64,000 nucleotides of DNA from Zoogloea sp041904905 (GCF_041904905.1 NZ_JAYRMI010000002.1:62001-126000); one strand, 5' to 3'. Shown: positions 1-9,457, counted from the stretch's first letter. The notes: generated by a model from the sequence alone, not told the origin. Translations and numbers: made by a program.

Positions 1-34
1 GAAGCAGTTCAAGTCTGGGGTGAAGGGGGTCAAG

Positions 35-1393
35 TCAGGCTTGAACCCCTTGAAGTTCACGCCCGCCCCGCCAGCGCGACCAGACCGGCAGCCAGCCTTT
101 CTCGCCCGGCGGGCACGCAAACTGCGCCGCCACGCCCACTCCCGCGATCCACGCCAGTCGATCCCCCACCCACAGCAGCGGTAGCTCATCCCGCAGCCAG
201 CCCGGCACACCCGCCTCCTGCAGCAGGTTCTTCAACGACCGGGACGGCCCGGCCGGATGCAGGCGCAGCCGCTCCCCGCCCGCCCGCCGACGCAGCGCGC
301 AGGGCTGGCCGGCCAGCGCCGCCGCCCACACCCCCTGCCCCGTCGCAGGCCGGAAGCAGACCTCGCCGCCGGCCCAGCCCAGCGTCGCCTCCCCCGCCCA
401 GCCAATGGCATCGGGCACCGGCGCGCTCGCGCGCGCCTCCAGCCACCACGCATCGCGGTAGATGCACAGCGCCGACGCCCCCACCGGCAGGCGCAGCCCG
501 GCGGGCGCGGCATCGGCGCGGAACTGGCGTTCGAGTTCATGGAGACGATCCTCGTCGGGCATCGCCTCGCCCGCCACCGCCAGCACCCGGCGCAGCAGGT
601 TGCGCAGCCGGGGCGAGGTGAGCCCGAGCGCGCCGGCGCGCCGGTAATGGGTCGAACCCGGCAGCGCCAGGGCGGCCAGATCAGCGTCGGCCAGCGCGTC
701 GAGCAGGTCCGACGCCTCGGCGGCGAGCCGGCCAAGGCGCGCGAGCCCCGCCGCTGCGCCGGGAAAGCGGGCATTCACGGAAGGCAGGATGTCGTTGCGC
801 AGGAAATTCCGCGAGAAGCGGGCGTCGGCGTTGCTCGGGTCGTCGACCCAGCTCAAGTCATGGGCGCTGGCGTAAGCCAGGAGCGCCGACCGGGGCACAT
901 CCAGCAGCGGTCGCCACAGCCCGGGCTGCCCCCGACCCGGCCGGATCGCCCGCATCCCCGCCACGCCGCGCACCCCGGCACCGCGGATGGCGCGAAAGAG
1001 CACCGTCTCGGCCTGATCGTCCCGGTGGTGGGCGAGCGCCAGCCAGTCGGCGCCGTCTTCCAGCAGCACCGCGCGGCGGGCATCGCGGGCGGCGGCTTCG
1101 AGGCCGCCGGGATGGGCGCGATCCACCGTCACGTCGTGCACGGCAAAAGGCACGTCCAGCCGCTCGCATAGCGCACGGCAGACATCGCCCCACGCCGCCG
1201 AACCCGGCACGAGGCCGTGGCGCACGTGGGTCGCGCTCAGGTCGAAATGAAACTGCCCGCGCAGGCCCGCGAGCAGATGAAGGAGCACCGTGGAATCGAG
1301 CCCGCCGGAGAGGCCGACCCGGACACGCCCCGCGGGTGCCGGCAGGTGCTGCCAGCTCGCCGCGACGCGGTGTGGCAGATCAGTCGACGGCAA
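35..1393 (-). CDS. tilS: tRNA(Ile)-lysidine synthase
   Basis: TilS attaches lysine to C34 of the tRNA-Ile with anticodon CAU, using ATP, so that it reads AUA; it is cytoplasmic and essential. The N-terminal PP-loop motif SGGLDST is seen about 30 residues in, followed by the N-type ATP pyrophosphatase fold and the C-terminal substrate-binding region (452 aa, normal for the long form). The only start placing a short leader before the PP-loop is a TTG at 1393, inside the last codons of accA, so the two genes overlap by 14 bases and are probably translationally coupled. Adjacent accA-tilS order is common in proteobacteria. Confidence 0.95.
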   Translation of the reverse strand: MPSTDLPHRVAASWQHLPAPAGRVRVGLSGGLDSTVLLHLLAGLRGQFHFDLSATHVRHGLVPGSAAWGDVCRALCERLDVPFAVHDVTVDRAHPGGLEAAARDARRAVLLEDGADWLALAHHRDDQAETVLFRAIRGAGVRGVAGMRAIRPGRGQPGLWRPLLDVPRSALLAYASAHDLSWVDDPSNADARFSRNFLRNDILPSVNARFPGAAAGLARLGRLAAEASDLLDALADADLAALALPGSTHYRRAGALGLTSPRLRNLLRRVLAVAGEAMPDEDRLHELERQFRADAAPAGLRLPVGASALCIYRDAWWLEARASAPVPDAIGWAGEATLGWAGGEVCFRPATGQGVWAAALAGQPCALRRRAGGERLRLHPAGPSRSLKNLLQEAGVPGWLRDELPLLWVGDRLAWIAGVGVAAQFACPPGEKGWLPVWSRWRGGRELQGVQA

Positions 1394-2348
1394 TTTCCTT
1401 GAACTTGCCGTAGCTCATCAGCCGCTCGAAACGCCGTTCGAGGAGTTCGGACGGGGACAGGTCGGACACCTGGCGCAAGGCGTCCTGCAGCGCCCGCTTG
1501 AGGCTCTGGGCCATCGCCCGGTGATCCCGGTGGGCGCCGCCCACGGGCTCGTTCACCACCTTGTCGATCAGCCCCAGCGACTTGAGCCGCCCGGCGGTGA
1601 TGCCCATCGTCTCGGCAGCATCCGGCGCCCGGTCGGCGCTCTTCCAGAGGATGGAGGCGCAGCCTTCGGGCGAGATCACCGAGTAGGTGGAGTACTGCAA
1701 CATCATCAGCTGGTCGCCCACGGCGATCGCCAGCGCGCCGCCGGAGCCGCCTTCACCGATGATCGTGCAGATGATGGGCACCTTGAGATTGGTCATCTCG
1801 TAGAGGTTGTGGCCGATGGCCTCGGACTGGCCGCGCTCCTCGGCGTCGATGCCGGGATAGGCGCCCGGGGTGTCGACGAAGGTGAAGATCGGAAGCCCGA
1901 ACTTCTCGGCCAGACGCATCAGGCGCAGGGCCTTGCGGTAGCCCTCGGGCCGCGGCATGCCGAAGTTGCGGAAGATCTTCTCCTTGGTGTCGCGGCCCTT
2001 CTGGTGGCCGATGACCATGCACGGCTGGCCGTTGAAGCGGGCCAGACCGCCGACGATGGCCTTGTCGTCGGCAAAGCTGCGGTCGCCGTGGAGTTCTTCG
2101 AAGTCGGTGAAGATGTGCTCGACGTAGTCCAGCGTGTAGGGCCGCTGGGGGTGGCGGGCGACGAGGGCACACTGCCAGGGCGTGAGCTTGGCGTAGATGT
2201 CCTTGGTGAGACCAAAGTTCTTTTGTTCCAGCCGGGCGATCTCTTCGGAGATGTCCACGGCCGAATCGTCCTGCACGAAGCGCAGTTCTTCGATCTTCGC
2301 CTCGAGCTCGGCAATCGGCTGCTCGAAATCCAGGAAGGTCGTTTTCAT
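1380..2348 (-). CDS. accA: acetyl-CoA carboxylase carboxyltransferase subunit alpha
   Basis: AccA is the alpha half of the carboxyltransferase that moves the carboxyl group from biotin-BCCP to acetyl-CoA, giving malonyl-CoA for fatty acid synthesis. The protein is 322 aa from the ATG at 2348 (sequence starting MKTTFLDFEQPIAELEAKIE), the usual length. The N-terminal helix, the GDR.FADD segment and the glycine-rich GEGGSGGALAI loop of the crotonase fold are all present. The reading frame stays open upstream to 2474 but that part is not conserved. It runs into tilS with a 14-base overlap; murJ is divergent, so the promoter must lie in 2349-2521. Confidence 0.96.
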   Translation of the reverse strand: MKTTFLDFEQPIAELEAKIEELRFVQDDSAVDISEEIARLEQKNFGLTKDIYAKLTPWQCALVARHPQRPYTLDYVEHIFTDFEELHGDRSFADDKAIVGGLARFNGQPCMVIGHQKGRDTKEKIFRNFGMPRPEGYRKALRLMRLAEKFGLPIFTFVDTPGAYPGIDAEERGQSEAIGHNLYEMTNLKVPIICTIIGEGGSGGALAIAVGDQLMMLQYSTYSVISPEGCASILWKSADRAPDAAETMGITAGRLKSLGLIDKVVNEPVGGAHRDHRAMAQSLKRALQDALRQVSDLSPSELLERRFERLMSYGKFKEIAVD

Positions 2349-2521
2349 TGGGGGCAGGCTCAGAAAAATTTCCGGCATTTTACCCCATCGCCCAGAAAGA
2401 AACCCAACGGGCGGGCAAGCTCCACGCCGGACACGCGAATCGCATTGCTGCACAGCGCAACAAGCCGCTAACATCCCGTCCTTTGCCCGCGGCCGCGGCC
2501 CCCACCTCTTTCATGGCTTCG

Positions 2522-4060
2522 ATGAACCTCCTGCGCGCCCTCGCCACCGTCAGCGGCATGACGCTGCTGTCCCGCATCCTCGGCTTCGTGCGCGATTTCG
2601 TGGTCGCCCGGGCGTTCGGCGCCGGCGTCGAGACCGACGCCTTCTTCGTGGCCTTCCGCCTGCCCAACCTGCTGCGGCGGATGTTCGCCGAAGGCGCCTT
2701 CTCCCAGGCCTTCGTGCCCATCCTGGCCGAATACAAGAACAAGCGCGGCGAGGCCGAAACCCACCGCCTCGTGAATCACGTGGCCAGCGCCCTCGGGCTG
2801 GTGGTGCTGCTCGTCTCCATCGTCGGCGCCCTCTGCGCCCCGCTCATCATCTTCGCCACCGCACCGGGCTTCTCCAACGACGCCACCAAGTTCGACCTCA
2901 CCGTCCAGCTCACCCGCATCACCTTCCCGTACATCTTCTTCATGTCGCTGGTGGCGCTGGCCGGCGGCGTGCTCAACACCTGGAGCCGCTTCGCGATCCC
3001 GGCCTTCACGCCGGTGCTGCTCAACCTGTCCTTCATCGGGATGGCGCTGTTTGCCGCACCCTACTTCGATCCGCCGGTGCTGGCCCTGGGCTGGGCGGTG
3101 TTCATCGGCGGGCTCGCGCAGCTGGTGCTGCAGCTCAAGCCCCTGGCACAGATCGGCATGCTGCCGCGCTTCTCGCTGGATTTCTCCGATCCGGGCGTGC
3201 GGCGCATCCTCAAGCTGATGGCGCCGGCCATCCTGGGTGTGTCGGTCAGCCAGATCTCGCTGCTCATCAACACTGTGTTCGCTTCCTTCCTGCCCAGCGG
3301 CAGCGTGTCGTGGCTGTACTACGCCGACCGCCTGATGGAGTTCCCCGCCGGCATGCTGGGCGTGGCGCTCGGCACCATCCTGCTGCCCAGCCTCTCCAAG
3401 ATGCACGCCGACAAGAACCCCACCGAGTTCTCGGCGCTCCTCGACTGGGGCCTGCGCCTCACCCTGATGCTCACCCTGCCCGCTGCGCTGGGCCTGGCCC
3501 TGCTGGCGGTGCCGCTCATCACCACCCTGTTCTACCACGGCGCCTTCGGTGCGTCGGACGTGCTCCAGACCCGCACCGCGCTGGTGGCCTACAGCGCCGG
3601 GCTGGCCGGGCTGATCCTCGTCAAGGTGCTGGCGCCCGCCTTCTACGCCCGCCAGGATGTGCGCACGCCGGTCAAGTTCGGCCTCATCACGCTGGCAGTC
3701 ACCCAGCTCATGAACCTCGTCTTCATCGGCCCGCTGCAGCACGCCGGGCTGGCGCTGTCGATCGGCCTCGCCTCGTGCATCAACGCCGGCATGCTCTACC
3801 GGGGCCTGCGCCAGCGGGGCGTCTACGTACCCCAGCCGGGCTGGGGGAAGTTTGCCGCCAGGCTGGGGGTGGCGCTGGTGGTGCTGGGGCTGTCGGTGTG
3901 GTTCGCGGTGGGCGCCGATGCGGTGTGGCTCACCTATCCCGGCACCGAGCGGACGCTGCGCCTGCTGGCGCTGGTGATCGGCGGGATCCTGGTGTACTTC
4001 GCCACCCTCTTCGCCCTGGGGTTCCGGGTCAAAGACTTCCGCCGCCGCGGCGCGAGCTGA
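2522..4060 (+). CDS. murJ: lipid II flippase MurJ (MviN family)
   Basis: This is an integral membrane flippase that moves lipid II across the inner membrane for peptidoglycan synthesis. The protein is 512 aa with about 14 hydrophobic segments and the family signature at the N-terminus (MNLLRALATVSGMTLLSRIL, then GFVRD, then NLLRRMFAEGAFSQAFVP). I chose the ATG at 2522 because it matches the start of known MurJ proteins; an in-frame ATG at 2513 would add three residues. The frame is open further upstream to 2348 without family similarity. It is divergent from accA. Confidence 0.95.
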   Translation: MNLLRALATVSGMTLLSRILGFVRDFVVARAFGAGVETDAFFVAFRLPNLLRRMFAEGAFSQAFVPILAEYKNKRGEAETHRLVNHVASALGLVVLLVSIVGALCAPLIIFATAPGFSNDATKFDLTVQLTRITFPYIFFMSLVALAGGVLNTWSRFAIPAFTPVLLNLSFIGMALFAAPYFDPPVLALGWAVFIGGLAQLVLQLKPLAQIGMLPRFSLDFSDPGVRRILKLMAPAILGVSVSQISLLINTVFASFLPSGSVSWLYYADRLMEFPAGMLGVALGTILLPSLSKMHADKNPTEFSALLDWGLRLTLMLTLPAALGLALLAVPLITTLFYHGAFGASDVLQTRTALVAYSAGLAGLILVKVLAPAFYARQDVRTPVKFGLITLAVTQLMNLVFIGPLQHAGLALSIGLASCINAGMLYRGLRQRGVYVPQPGWGKFAARLGVALVVLGLSVWFAVGADAVWLTYPGTERTLRLLALVIGGILVYFATLFALGFRVKDFRRRGAS

Positions 4061-4104
4061 AATAAAATCCGGGTATCCGAGCAAGAACAACCTGGAGACA
4101 CCGC

Positions 4105-4734
4105 ATGCAACTGACCAGCCAAAGCCTCTCCGACGGTCACCCGATCGCCGGCGAGTTCGCGTTCTGCGTGCCGGCTGCCGAAGGCCATGTCGCCCTCAGC
4201 AGCAACCGCAATCCGCACCTGTCCTGGCGCGACGCCCCTGCCGGCACCCGCTCCTTCGCCGTGATCTGCCACGACCCCGACGTGCCCAGCCGCGGCGACG
4301 ACGTGAACCGGGAAGGCCGCAGCGTGCCCGCCGATCTGCCGCGGGTCGACTTCTTCCACTGGGTGCTGGTGGATCTGCCCGCCGACACCGCCGCCATCGA
4401 GGCCGGCGCCCATTCGAGCAGCGTCACCCCCAACGGCAAGCCGGGCCCGGCCGCCCCCGGCGGCGGCCGCCACGGCATCAACGATTACACCGGCTGGTTT
4501 GCCGGCGACGCGCAGATGCAGGGCAACTACTTCGGCTACGACGGCCCCTGCCCGCCGTGGAACGACTCCATCCGCCACCGCTACGTGTTCACCGTGTTCG
4601 CCCTGGACATCGCCCGCGTGCCGGTCGAGGGCACCTTCACCGGCCAGCAGGTGCGCGACGCCATCGCCGGCCACATCCTGGCCCAGGCCAGCCTCACGGT
4701 AAGCTACAGCCTCAACCCCGCCGTGCCGGCCTGA
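4105..4734 (+). CDS. YbhB/YbcL family Raf kinase inhibitor-like (PEBP) protein
   Basis: A 209-aa member of the phosphatidylethanolamine-binding protein family. Visible family features are the CHDPDVPS segment lining the ligand pocket, the HWVLVDLP strand, and the GxGxHxYxF-type element near the C-terminus, here seen as RHRYVFTVFALD. The bacterial role is not established; E. coli YbhB and YbcL are cytoplasmic or periplasmic proteins of uncertain ligand. There is no signal peptide here. A purine-rich CTGGAGA lies 6-12 bases before the ATG. It sits between murJ and a convergent gamma-glutamyltranspeptidase and is probably monocistronic. Confidence 0.88.
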   Translation: MQLTSQSLSDGHPIAGEFAFCVPAAEGHVALSSNRNPHLSWRDAPAGTRSFAVICHDPDVPSRGDDVNREGRSVPADLPRVDFFHWVLVDLPADTAAIEAGAHSSSVTPNGKPGPAAPGGGRHGINDYTGWFAGDAQMQGNYFGYDGPCPPWNDSIRHRYVFTVFALDIARVPVEGTFTGQQVRDAIAGHILAQASLTVSYSLNPAVPA

Positions 4735-4743
4735 GCGCCTGCG

Positions 4744-6447
4744 CTAACCGCCGCCGGCCCGCCCCTCCCGGCGCGGGTCGGCCACCCCGATCCAGCCCCT
4801 CCCCCGCCGCACCACCAGCGCGATGCCGCTGGTCATGTCGGCCTCCCGCAGCGTGTGTCCGCGCGCCCGCAGGCCCTCCGCCAGCGCCGGTGACGTGCGC
4901 GCCCGCTCCAGCTCGACCGGGCCGTTGCGGCTGCCCAGGCGAGGCTGGCTCACCACCTCCGCCGGGCTCAACCCGCCCTCCAGCAGGCCCAGCAGCGCCT
5001 GGGCCACGTAGTTGGGAATCTGACTCCCGCCAGGCGAACCGAGCACCGCAAACACGCGGCCGCGCCGGTCGAACACCAGGGTTGGCGCCATCGCGCTGCG
5101 TGGCCGCTTGCCCGGCGCCAGGCGGTTGGCCCCGTCCGTCGAAAAATCGGTGAGCTGGTTGTTGAGCGGAAAGCCGCCGGCCATCCGCCGGTTGCCGAAG
5201 GCGTCCTCGATGGACGACGTGAGGGCCACCGCGTTGCCCGCGGCATCGACGATGGAGAGGTGCGTGGTGGACGGCCGCTCACCCTCCTCGCCCGGCGCCG
5301 CGCAGTCGAGGCCGGCGGGCCTGGGCGACGGGCCGGCCCGCGCCCCCACCAGCGCCGCCCGACGGACAAGGTAAGCCGCATCCAGCAACGCCTCCACCGG
5401 CACCGGCCGGAACGCCGGATCGCCCACGCAGCTCGCCCGGTCGGCGTAAGCCAGCCGCCCCAGCTCGGCAAAGCGATGGGCAAACGCGACGCCGCCCGGC
5501 GCCGGCGACCCCGGCAGCGCCCGCCACATGCCCAGCATCGCCAGCACCGTGGTGGCGCCGGCGCTGGGCGGCGGAAAGCCGCACACGGTATGGGCGCGAA
5601 ACGGCCGGCACAGGGCCGACCGGCGGATCGGCGCATATGCCAGCAGATCCCGCTGGCTCAGCAGGCCCTGCGCGTCGGCGACGTCGGCGGGCAGACGGCC
5701 GCGCACCGCGTCGCCGATGGCCTCGGCCAGCGCACCGCGGCGCAGCGCCGCCGGCCCTTCGGCGGCGATCCGGCGCAGGCTGTCGGCGAGGGCGGGGTTG
5801 CGCAGGCGGTGGCCTACCGGCCAGGCTTGCCCGTCGGCGTCGAAGAAGTGCGCCTGCATCGCCGGGTCGTCGAAGCGCCCCTCGTGGGCCAGCAGCCGGT
5901 GCAGCCGCGGCGACACCGGAAAACCCGCTTCAGCCAGGCGGATCGCCGGCTCGAACAGCCGCGCCCACGGCAGCCGGCCGGATTCGGCGTGGGCGGCGGC
6001 GAGCATCGCCACCAGGCCCGGCGCGCCCACCGCCCGCGGATCCCGCGCTGCCAGACGAAACCCCAGCGGCGCCCCGGCCCCATCGACGAAGGGAAAGGCG
6101 GACGCCGCCAGGGGCGCGGTCTCCCGCCCATCCCAGGCGTCGACCCGACGCCGCCGGGCATCGAAGTGCAGCAGCAGCCCACCGCCGCCCACGCCCGACG
6201 ACTGGGGCTCGACGACGCCCAGCACCATCTGGGCGGCAATCGCCGCATCCACCGCCGAACCACCCTGCCGCAGCACGGCGACGGCGGCTTCGGTGGCGTG
6301 GGGGTTGGCAGTGACCGCCATGAAGCGCGCCCCGATGGCTGGCGGCGAGGGCTCGAAGCCGGCGGCGATCTCCGGCGCCGGGGGCAGCCCGGCCCGCGCG
6401 CCGGCAGCGGCCAGCCCGAGCGCCAGCCACGCCCCGCTAAGGCGCAT
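4744..6447 (-). CDS. ggt: gamma-glutamyltranspeptidase
   Basis: This periplasmic enzyme cleaves the gamma-glutamyl bond of glutathione and transfers the glutamyl group to water or amino acids; it is made as a precursor that self-cleaves into two subunits. From the ATG at 6447 the 567-aa protein begins with a signal peptide (MRLSGAWLALGLAAAGARA). The autoprocessing site with nucleophile threonine appears in RPSTTHLSIVD, followed by the small-subunit motif with PLNNQLTDF and the SPGGSQIPNYV loop. The open frame extends to 6513, but the signal peptide fixes the start. Its first bases overlap the end of the phosphofructokinase gene by 11, suggesting co-transcription with it. Confidence 0.93.
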   Translation of the reverse strand: MRLSGAWLALGLAAAGARAGLPPAPEIAAGFEPSPPAIGARFMAVTANPHATEAAVAVLRQGGSAVDAAIAAQMVLGVVEPQSSGVGGGGLLLHFDARRRRVDAWDGRETAPLAASAFPFVDGAGAPLGFRLAARDPRAVGAPGLVAMLAAAHAESGRLPWARLFEPAIRLAEAGFPVSPRLHRLLAHEGRFDDPAMQAHFFDADGQAWPVGHRLRNPALADSLRRIAAEGPAALRRGALAEAIGDAVRGRLPADVADAQGLLSQRDLLAYAPIRRSALCRPFRAHTVCGFPPPSAGATTVLAMLGMWRALPGSPAPGGVAFAHRFAELGRLAYADRASCVGDPAFRPVPVEALLDAAYLVRRAALVGARAGPSPRPAGLDCAAPGEEGERPSTTHLSIVDAAGNAVALTSSIEDAFGNRRMAGGFPLNNQLTDFSTDGANRLAPGKRPRSAMAPTLVFDRRGRVFAVLGSPGGSQIPNYVAQALLGLLEGGLSPAEVVSQPRLGSRNGPVELERARTSPALAEGLRARGHTLREADMTSGIALVVRRGRGWIGVADPRREGRAGGG

Positions 6448-7702
6448 AGGGCGGCAGGCGGCTTGCCAGCAGGGGCAGCTGCAGCCGCAGGTAATCCGGT
6501 AGCCCATCCACAAAACGCGGCCAGTCCTCGCCCTCGATCAGCGGGCGGCACCAGCGGCGAAAGGCATCGGTGACGCCAAAACCATCCGCCGCGATGAAAT
6601 CGGCCGGCAGCCGGCGCTCCAGGTTGCCCACCGCCTCGAAGGGCGACAGGTTGGTGCGCCAGCGGTAAGGCGAATCGGCGAGCCGCTCGATGCCGACCGC
6701 GCCCCGCTGACCCGCCAGCGCCCGCCGCACCGCCGCCTTGCCCACGGCCGCGGCCTGGGCCGTGTCGGTCTTCGCGGCCAGATGGCGGGCCGAACGCTGC
6801 AGGTAATCCGCCAGCGCGTAGTGCACCTTGTAGCCCAGGCAGGCATGGATGCGCTCGGCCACCACCTCGCCGGCGCCGCCCAGCTGGATGTAGCCCTTCT
6901 GATTGCGCCCCTGCATCGCCAGCACCTTGCCGTCCGGCCCGCGGATTCCCTCGGCCACCACCACCGCGCAGGCCCCCACCCGCTCGACCACCGCCTTCAC
7001 CCGGGCCAGGAAGGCCGCCTCGTCGAAGGGCACCTCGGGCAGCAGGATGAGGTGCGGCGCGGCGTCGGCGTCCTCGGCGGCCAGCGCGCAGGCCGCCGCC
7101 AGCCAGCCGGCGTTGCGCCCCATCACCTCCAGCACGAAGGCGCGGCCGTCGTCGGTGGTCATCGCGGCCAGATCCAGCCCCACCTCGCGGACGGACGTGG
7201 CCAGATACTTGGCGGCCGAACCGAAACCCGGGCAGCAGTCGGTGCCGACGATGTCGTTATCCACCGTCTTGGGCACGCCCACCACGGTGAGCGGATAGCC
7301 CCGGGCGTCGGCCGCGGCCTGGATCTGCCGGCAGGTCTCCATCGACCCGTTGCCGCCGTTGTACAAAAAGTAGCGCACCGCGTGGGCCGCCAGCACGCCG
7401 AACAGGCGGTCGTACTGGGCCGGGTTGCGCTCGAGGGGGTCGAGATCGAAGCGGCAGGAGCCGAAGGCGCCTCCCGGCGTGGCGCGCAGCCGGACCAGCT
7501 CCGCGTCGCCGATGGCGGCGGTGTCCACCAGGGTCTCGCGCAGCACGCCAAGCACGCCGTTACGGGCGGCCAGCACCCGGCCGATGCGCTGCGGATGGAG
7601 CCGGGCCTCGTGGATCGCGCCGGCCGCCGACGCGTTGATGACGGCGGTCACACCACCCGACTGGGCGTACAGGAGATTTCCGTGAAGCGGGTTTGCGGTC
7701 AT
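6437..7702 (-). CDS. pfp: PfkA-family 6-phosphofructokinase, probably PPi-dependent
   Basis: It phosphorylates fructose 6-phosphate at C1, a control step of glycolysis. The 421-aa protein (ATG at 7702; a GTG at 7711 would add three residues) matches the clade of bacterial phosphofructokinases usually annotated as diphosphate-dependent. Two residues decide the phosphoryl donor: the loop PKTVDND carries Lys where ATP enzymes have Gly, as in PPi enzymes, but the other loop reads NGGNGS, with Gly where typical PPi enzymes have Asp. The donor is therefore uncertain. It lies downstream of adk behind a strong terminator and overlaps ggt by 11 bases. Confidence 0.85.
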   Translation of the reverse strand: MTANPLHGNLLYAQSGGVTAVINASAAGAIHEARLHPQRIGRVLAARNGVLGVLRETLVDTAAIGDAELVRLRATPGGAFGSCRFDLDPLERNPAQYDRLFGVLAAHAVRYFLYNGGNGSMETCRQIQAAADARGYPLTVVGVPKTVDNDIVGTDCCPGFGSAAKYLATSVREVGLDLAAMTTDDGRAFVLEVMGRNAGWLAAACALAAEDADAAPHLILLPEVPFDEAAFLARVKAVVERVGACAVVVAEGIRGPDGKVLAMQGRNQKGYIQLGGAGEVVAERIHACLGYKVHYALADYLQRSARHLAAKTDTAQAAAVGKAAVRRALAGQRGAVGIERLADSPYRWRTNLSPFEAVGNLERRLPADFIAADGFGVTDAFRRWCRPLIEGEDWPRFVDGLPDYLRLQLPLLASRLPPYAP

Positions 7703-7737
7703 GGCATCCACCCGGCGACAGACCGGCGTCTGCCGCC

Positions 7738-7773
7738 CAAAAAGAAAAAGGGCCGGCTGCGCAAGCCGGCCCT
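7738..7773 (-). terminator. rho-independent terminator after adk
   Basis: A 10-bp GC-rich inverted repeat (arms 7750-7759 and 7764-7773, five-base loop) is followed on the minus strand by an almost pure T tract (7738-7749). It lies 20 bases past the adk stop and separates adk from the phosphofructokinase gene. Confidence 0.9.
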
Positions 7774-7792
7774 GATACCGCGCGCGGGGCGC

Positions 7793-8446
7793 TTACTTCA
7801 GCGCATCGAAGGCACGGTCGCGGATTTCCTCGACCTTGCCCAGGCCAGCGATCTTGCGATACTGGGGCGCGTTGGCCTCGCCCTTGGCAGCCCAGTCGGA
7901 ATAGTAGGCCACCAGCGGCTTGGTCTGGGAGTGGTAAACATCCAGACGCTTCTTGACGGTTTCTTCCTTGTCGTCGTCGCGCTGGATCAGCGGCTCGCCG
8001 GTCTCGTCGTCCTTGCCTTCAACCTTGGGCGGGTTGAACTTGACGTGGTAGGTGCGACCCGACGCCACGTGCACGCGGCGACCGGACATGCGGCCGATGA
8101 TTTCCTCGTCGGGCACGTCGATCTCGAGCACGACATCGATGGGCACGCCGGCATCCTTCATGGCCTGGGCTTGCGGAATGGTGCGCGGGAAGCCGTCGAA
8201 CATGTAGCCGGACTGGCAGTCGGCTTCCTTCAGGCGGTCCTTCACCAGACCGATGATGATGTCGTCGGACACGAGGCCGCCGGCGTCCATCACCTTCTTG
8301 GCTTCGATGCCGAGCGGGGTGCCGGCCTTGACGGCGGCACGCAGCATGTCGCCGGTGGAAATCTGCGGAATACCGAACTTTTCCTTGATGTAATTGGCTT
8401 GAGTGCCCTTGCCGGCTCCCGGCGGTCCCAACAGGATCAGACGCAT
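7793..8446 (-). CDS. adk: adenylate kinase
   Basis: Adk interconverts ATP + AMP and 2 ADP. The 217-aa protein is the long (with LID) form. It shows the P-loop GPPGAGKGTQ at residues 7-16, the AMP-binding segment with ISTGDMLR, the FDGFPRT motif, and the LID beginning GRRVHVASGRTYH; the LID lacks the four-cysteine zinc site, as usual for proteobacteria. The ATG at 8446 has a strong AGGAGGG eight bases upstream. The frame stays open upstream into kdsB but that is a shadow. A clear terminator follows the gene. Confidence 0.97.
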   Translation of the reverse strand: MRLILLGPPGAGKGTQANYIKEKFGIPQISTGDMLRAAVKAGTPLGIEAKKVMDAGGLVSDDIIIGLVKDRLKEADCQSGYMFDGFPRTIPQAQAMKDAGVPIDVVLEIDVPDEEIIGRMSGRRVHVASGRTYHVKFNPPKVEGKDDETGEPLIQRDDDKEETVKKRLDVYHSQTKPLVAYYSDWAAKGEANAPQYRKIAGLGKVEEIRDRAFDALK

Positions 8447-8504
8447 GCTTACCCTCCTCTGGTTATTGTCGCAGCGACGTTGAACAACGAACTTAACTTG
8501 AATC

Positions 8505-9272
8505 TTACGTAAGGTCAAACACGCGGCGGACCCGCTCGAGATCCTCGGCGGTATCGACGCCGGCCGGTGGCGCGTGATCGAGCACCATGACCTGGATCGG
8601 GAAGCCGTGGGCCATCGCCCGCAGCTGCTCGAGGGCTTCCCACTGCTCCAGCGGCGACGGCGCGAGGGAGGCATAGCGCTTGAGGAAGCCCGCCCGGTAG
8701 GCGTACAGCCCGATGTGCCGGAAAGCCGGCAGCCCGGCGGGCAGCGTGGCGCGGTCGGCGGCGAAGGCGTCCCGCGCCCACGGGATCGGGGCCCGGGAGA
8801 AATACAGCGCGCGGCCGTCGGCGCCCATCACCACCTTGACGACGTTCGGGTTGAAGAACTCGTCGGCGGATTCCAGCGGATGGCAGGCGGTGGCGATGGC
8901 TGCGGCGGGGTCGGCGGCCAGCGCGGCGGCGGCATCGGCGATGAGCTGCGGCGGGATCAGCGGCTCGTCGCCCTGGACATTGACCACCAGGGTGTCATCG
9001 GCCCAGCCCAGTCGAGTGGCCACTTCGGCGAGGCGGTCGGTGCCGGAGGGGTGGTCGGGCGCGGTGAGGACAAGCTTGCCGCCGGCCGCTTCGACGACGC
9101 GGGCGATACCCTCGTGATCGGTGGCCACCCACACCTCGTCGGCCCCCGCCAGCGCGGCGCGCTCGAGCACCCGCAGGATCATCGGCTTGCCGGCGATGTC
9201 CAGCAGCGGCTTGCCCGGCAGCCGGCTCGACGCATGGCGGGCCGGGATGACGATCTTGAACGGCACGCTCAT
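8505..9272 (-). CDS. kdsB: 3-deoxy-manno-octulosonate cytidylyltransferase
   Basis: KdsB activates KDO with CTP, giving CMP-KDO for the lipid A inner core. The 255-aa protein begins MSVPFKIVIPARHASSRLPG, the nucleotide-binding signature with the basic residues and the PGKPL loop, and later has VNVQGDEPLIP, which binds the metal and CTP. Its ATG overlaps the stop of the Trm112-like gene (ATGA, 9269-9272), so the two are translationally coupled. It is part of the operon exbB-exbD-lpxK-trm112-kdsB. Confidence 0.96.
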   Translation of the reverse strand: MSVPFKIVIPARHASSRLPGKPLLDIAGKPMILRVLERAALAGADEVWVATDHEGIARVVEAAGGKLVLTAPDHPSGTDRLAEVATRLGWADDTLVVNVQGDEPLIPPQLIADAAAALAADPAAAIATACHPLESADEFFNPNVVKVVMGADGRALYFSRAPIPWARDAFAADRATLPAGLPAFRHIGLYAYRAGFLKRYASLAPSPLEQWEALEQLRAMAHGFPIQVMVLDHAPPAGVDTAEDLERVRRVFDLT

Positions 9273-9457
9273 CGGGCCTGGGCGAGTTCTTCTTCGGTAA
9301 GCGGGCGGGCTTCTTCTTCGAGCATCACCGGGATGCCGTCGCGGATCGGATAGGCCAGCCGGGCGCTGACGCTCCACAGCTCCTGCTTGTCCTTGTGGAA
9401 GTCGAGCGGGCCCTTGGTGATGGGGCAAACCAGGATTTCAAGCAGTCGGGGATCCAT
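9269..9457 (-). CDS. Trm112/YcaR family small zinc-ribbon-like protein
   Basis: A 62-aa protein (start MDPRLLEILVCPITKGPLDF) of the Trm112-like family that in proteobacteria is nearly always found between lpxK and kdsB. Only one Cys (in VCP) of the usual zinc ribbon is present, as in E. coli YcaR. The bacterial function is unknown; the link with LPS genes is positional. The ATG at 9457 lies inside the end of lpxK (20-base overlap), and its stop overlaps kdsB. Confidence 0.9.
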   Translation of the reverse strand: MDPRLLEILVCPITKGPLDFHKDKQELWSVSARLAYPIRDGIPVMLEEEARPLTEEELAQAR

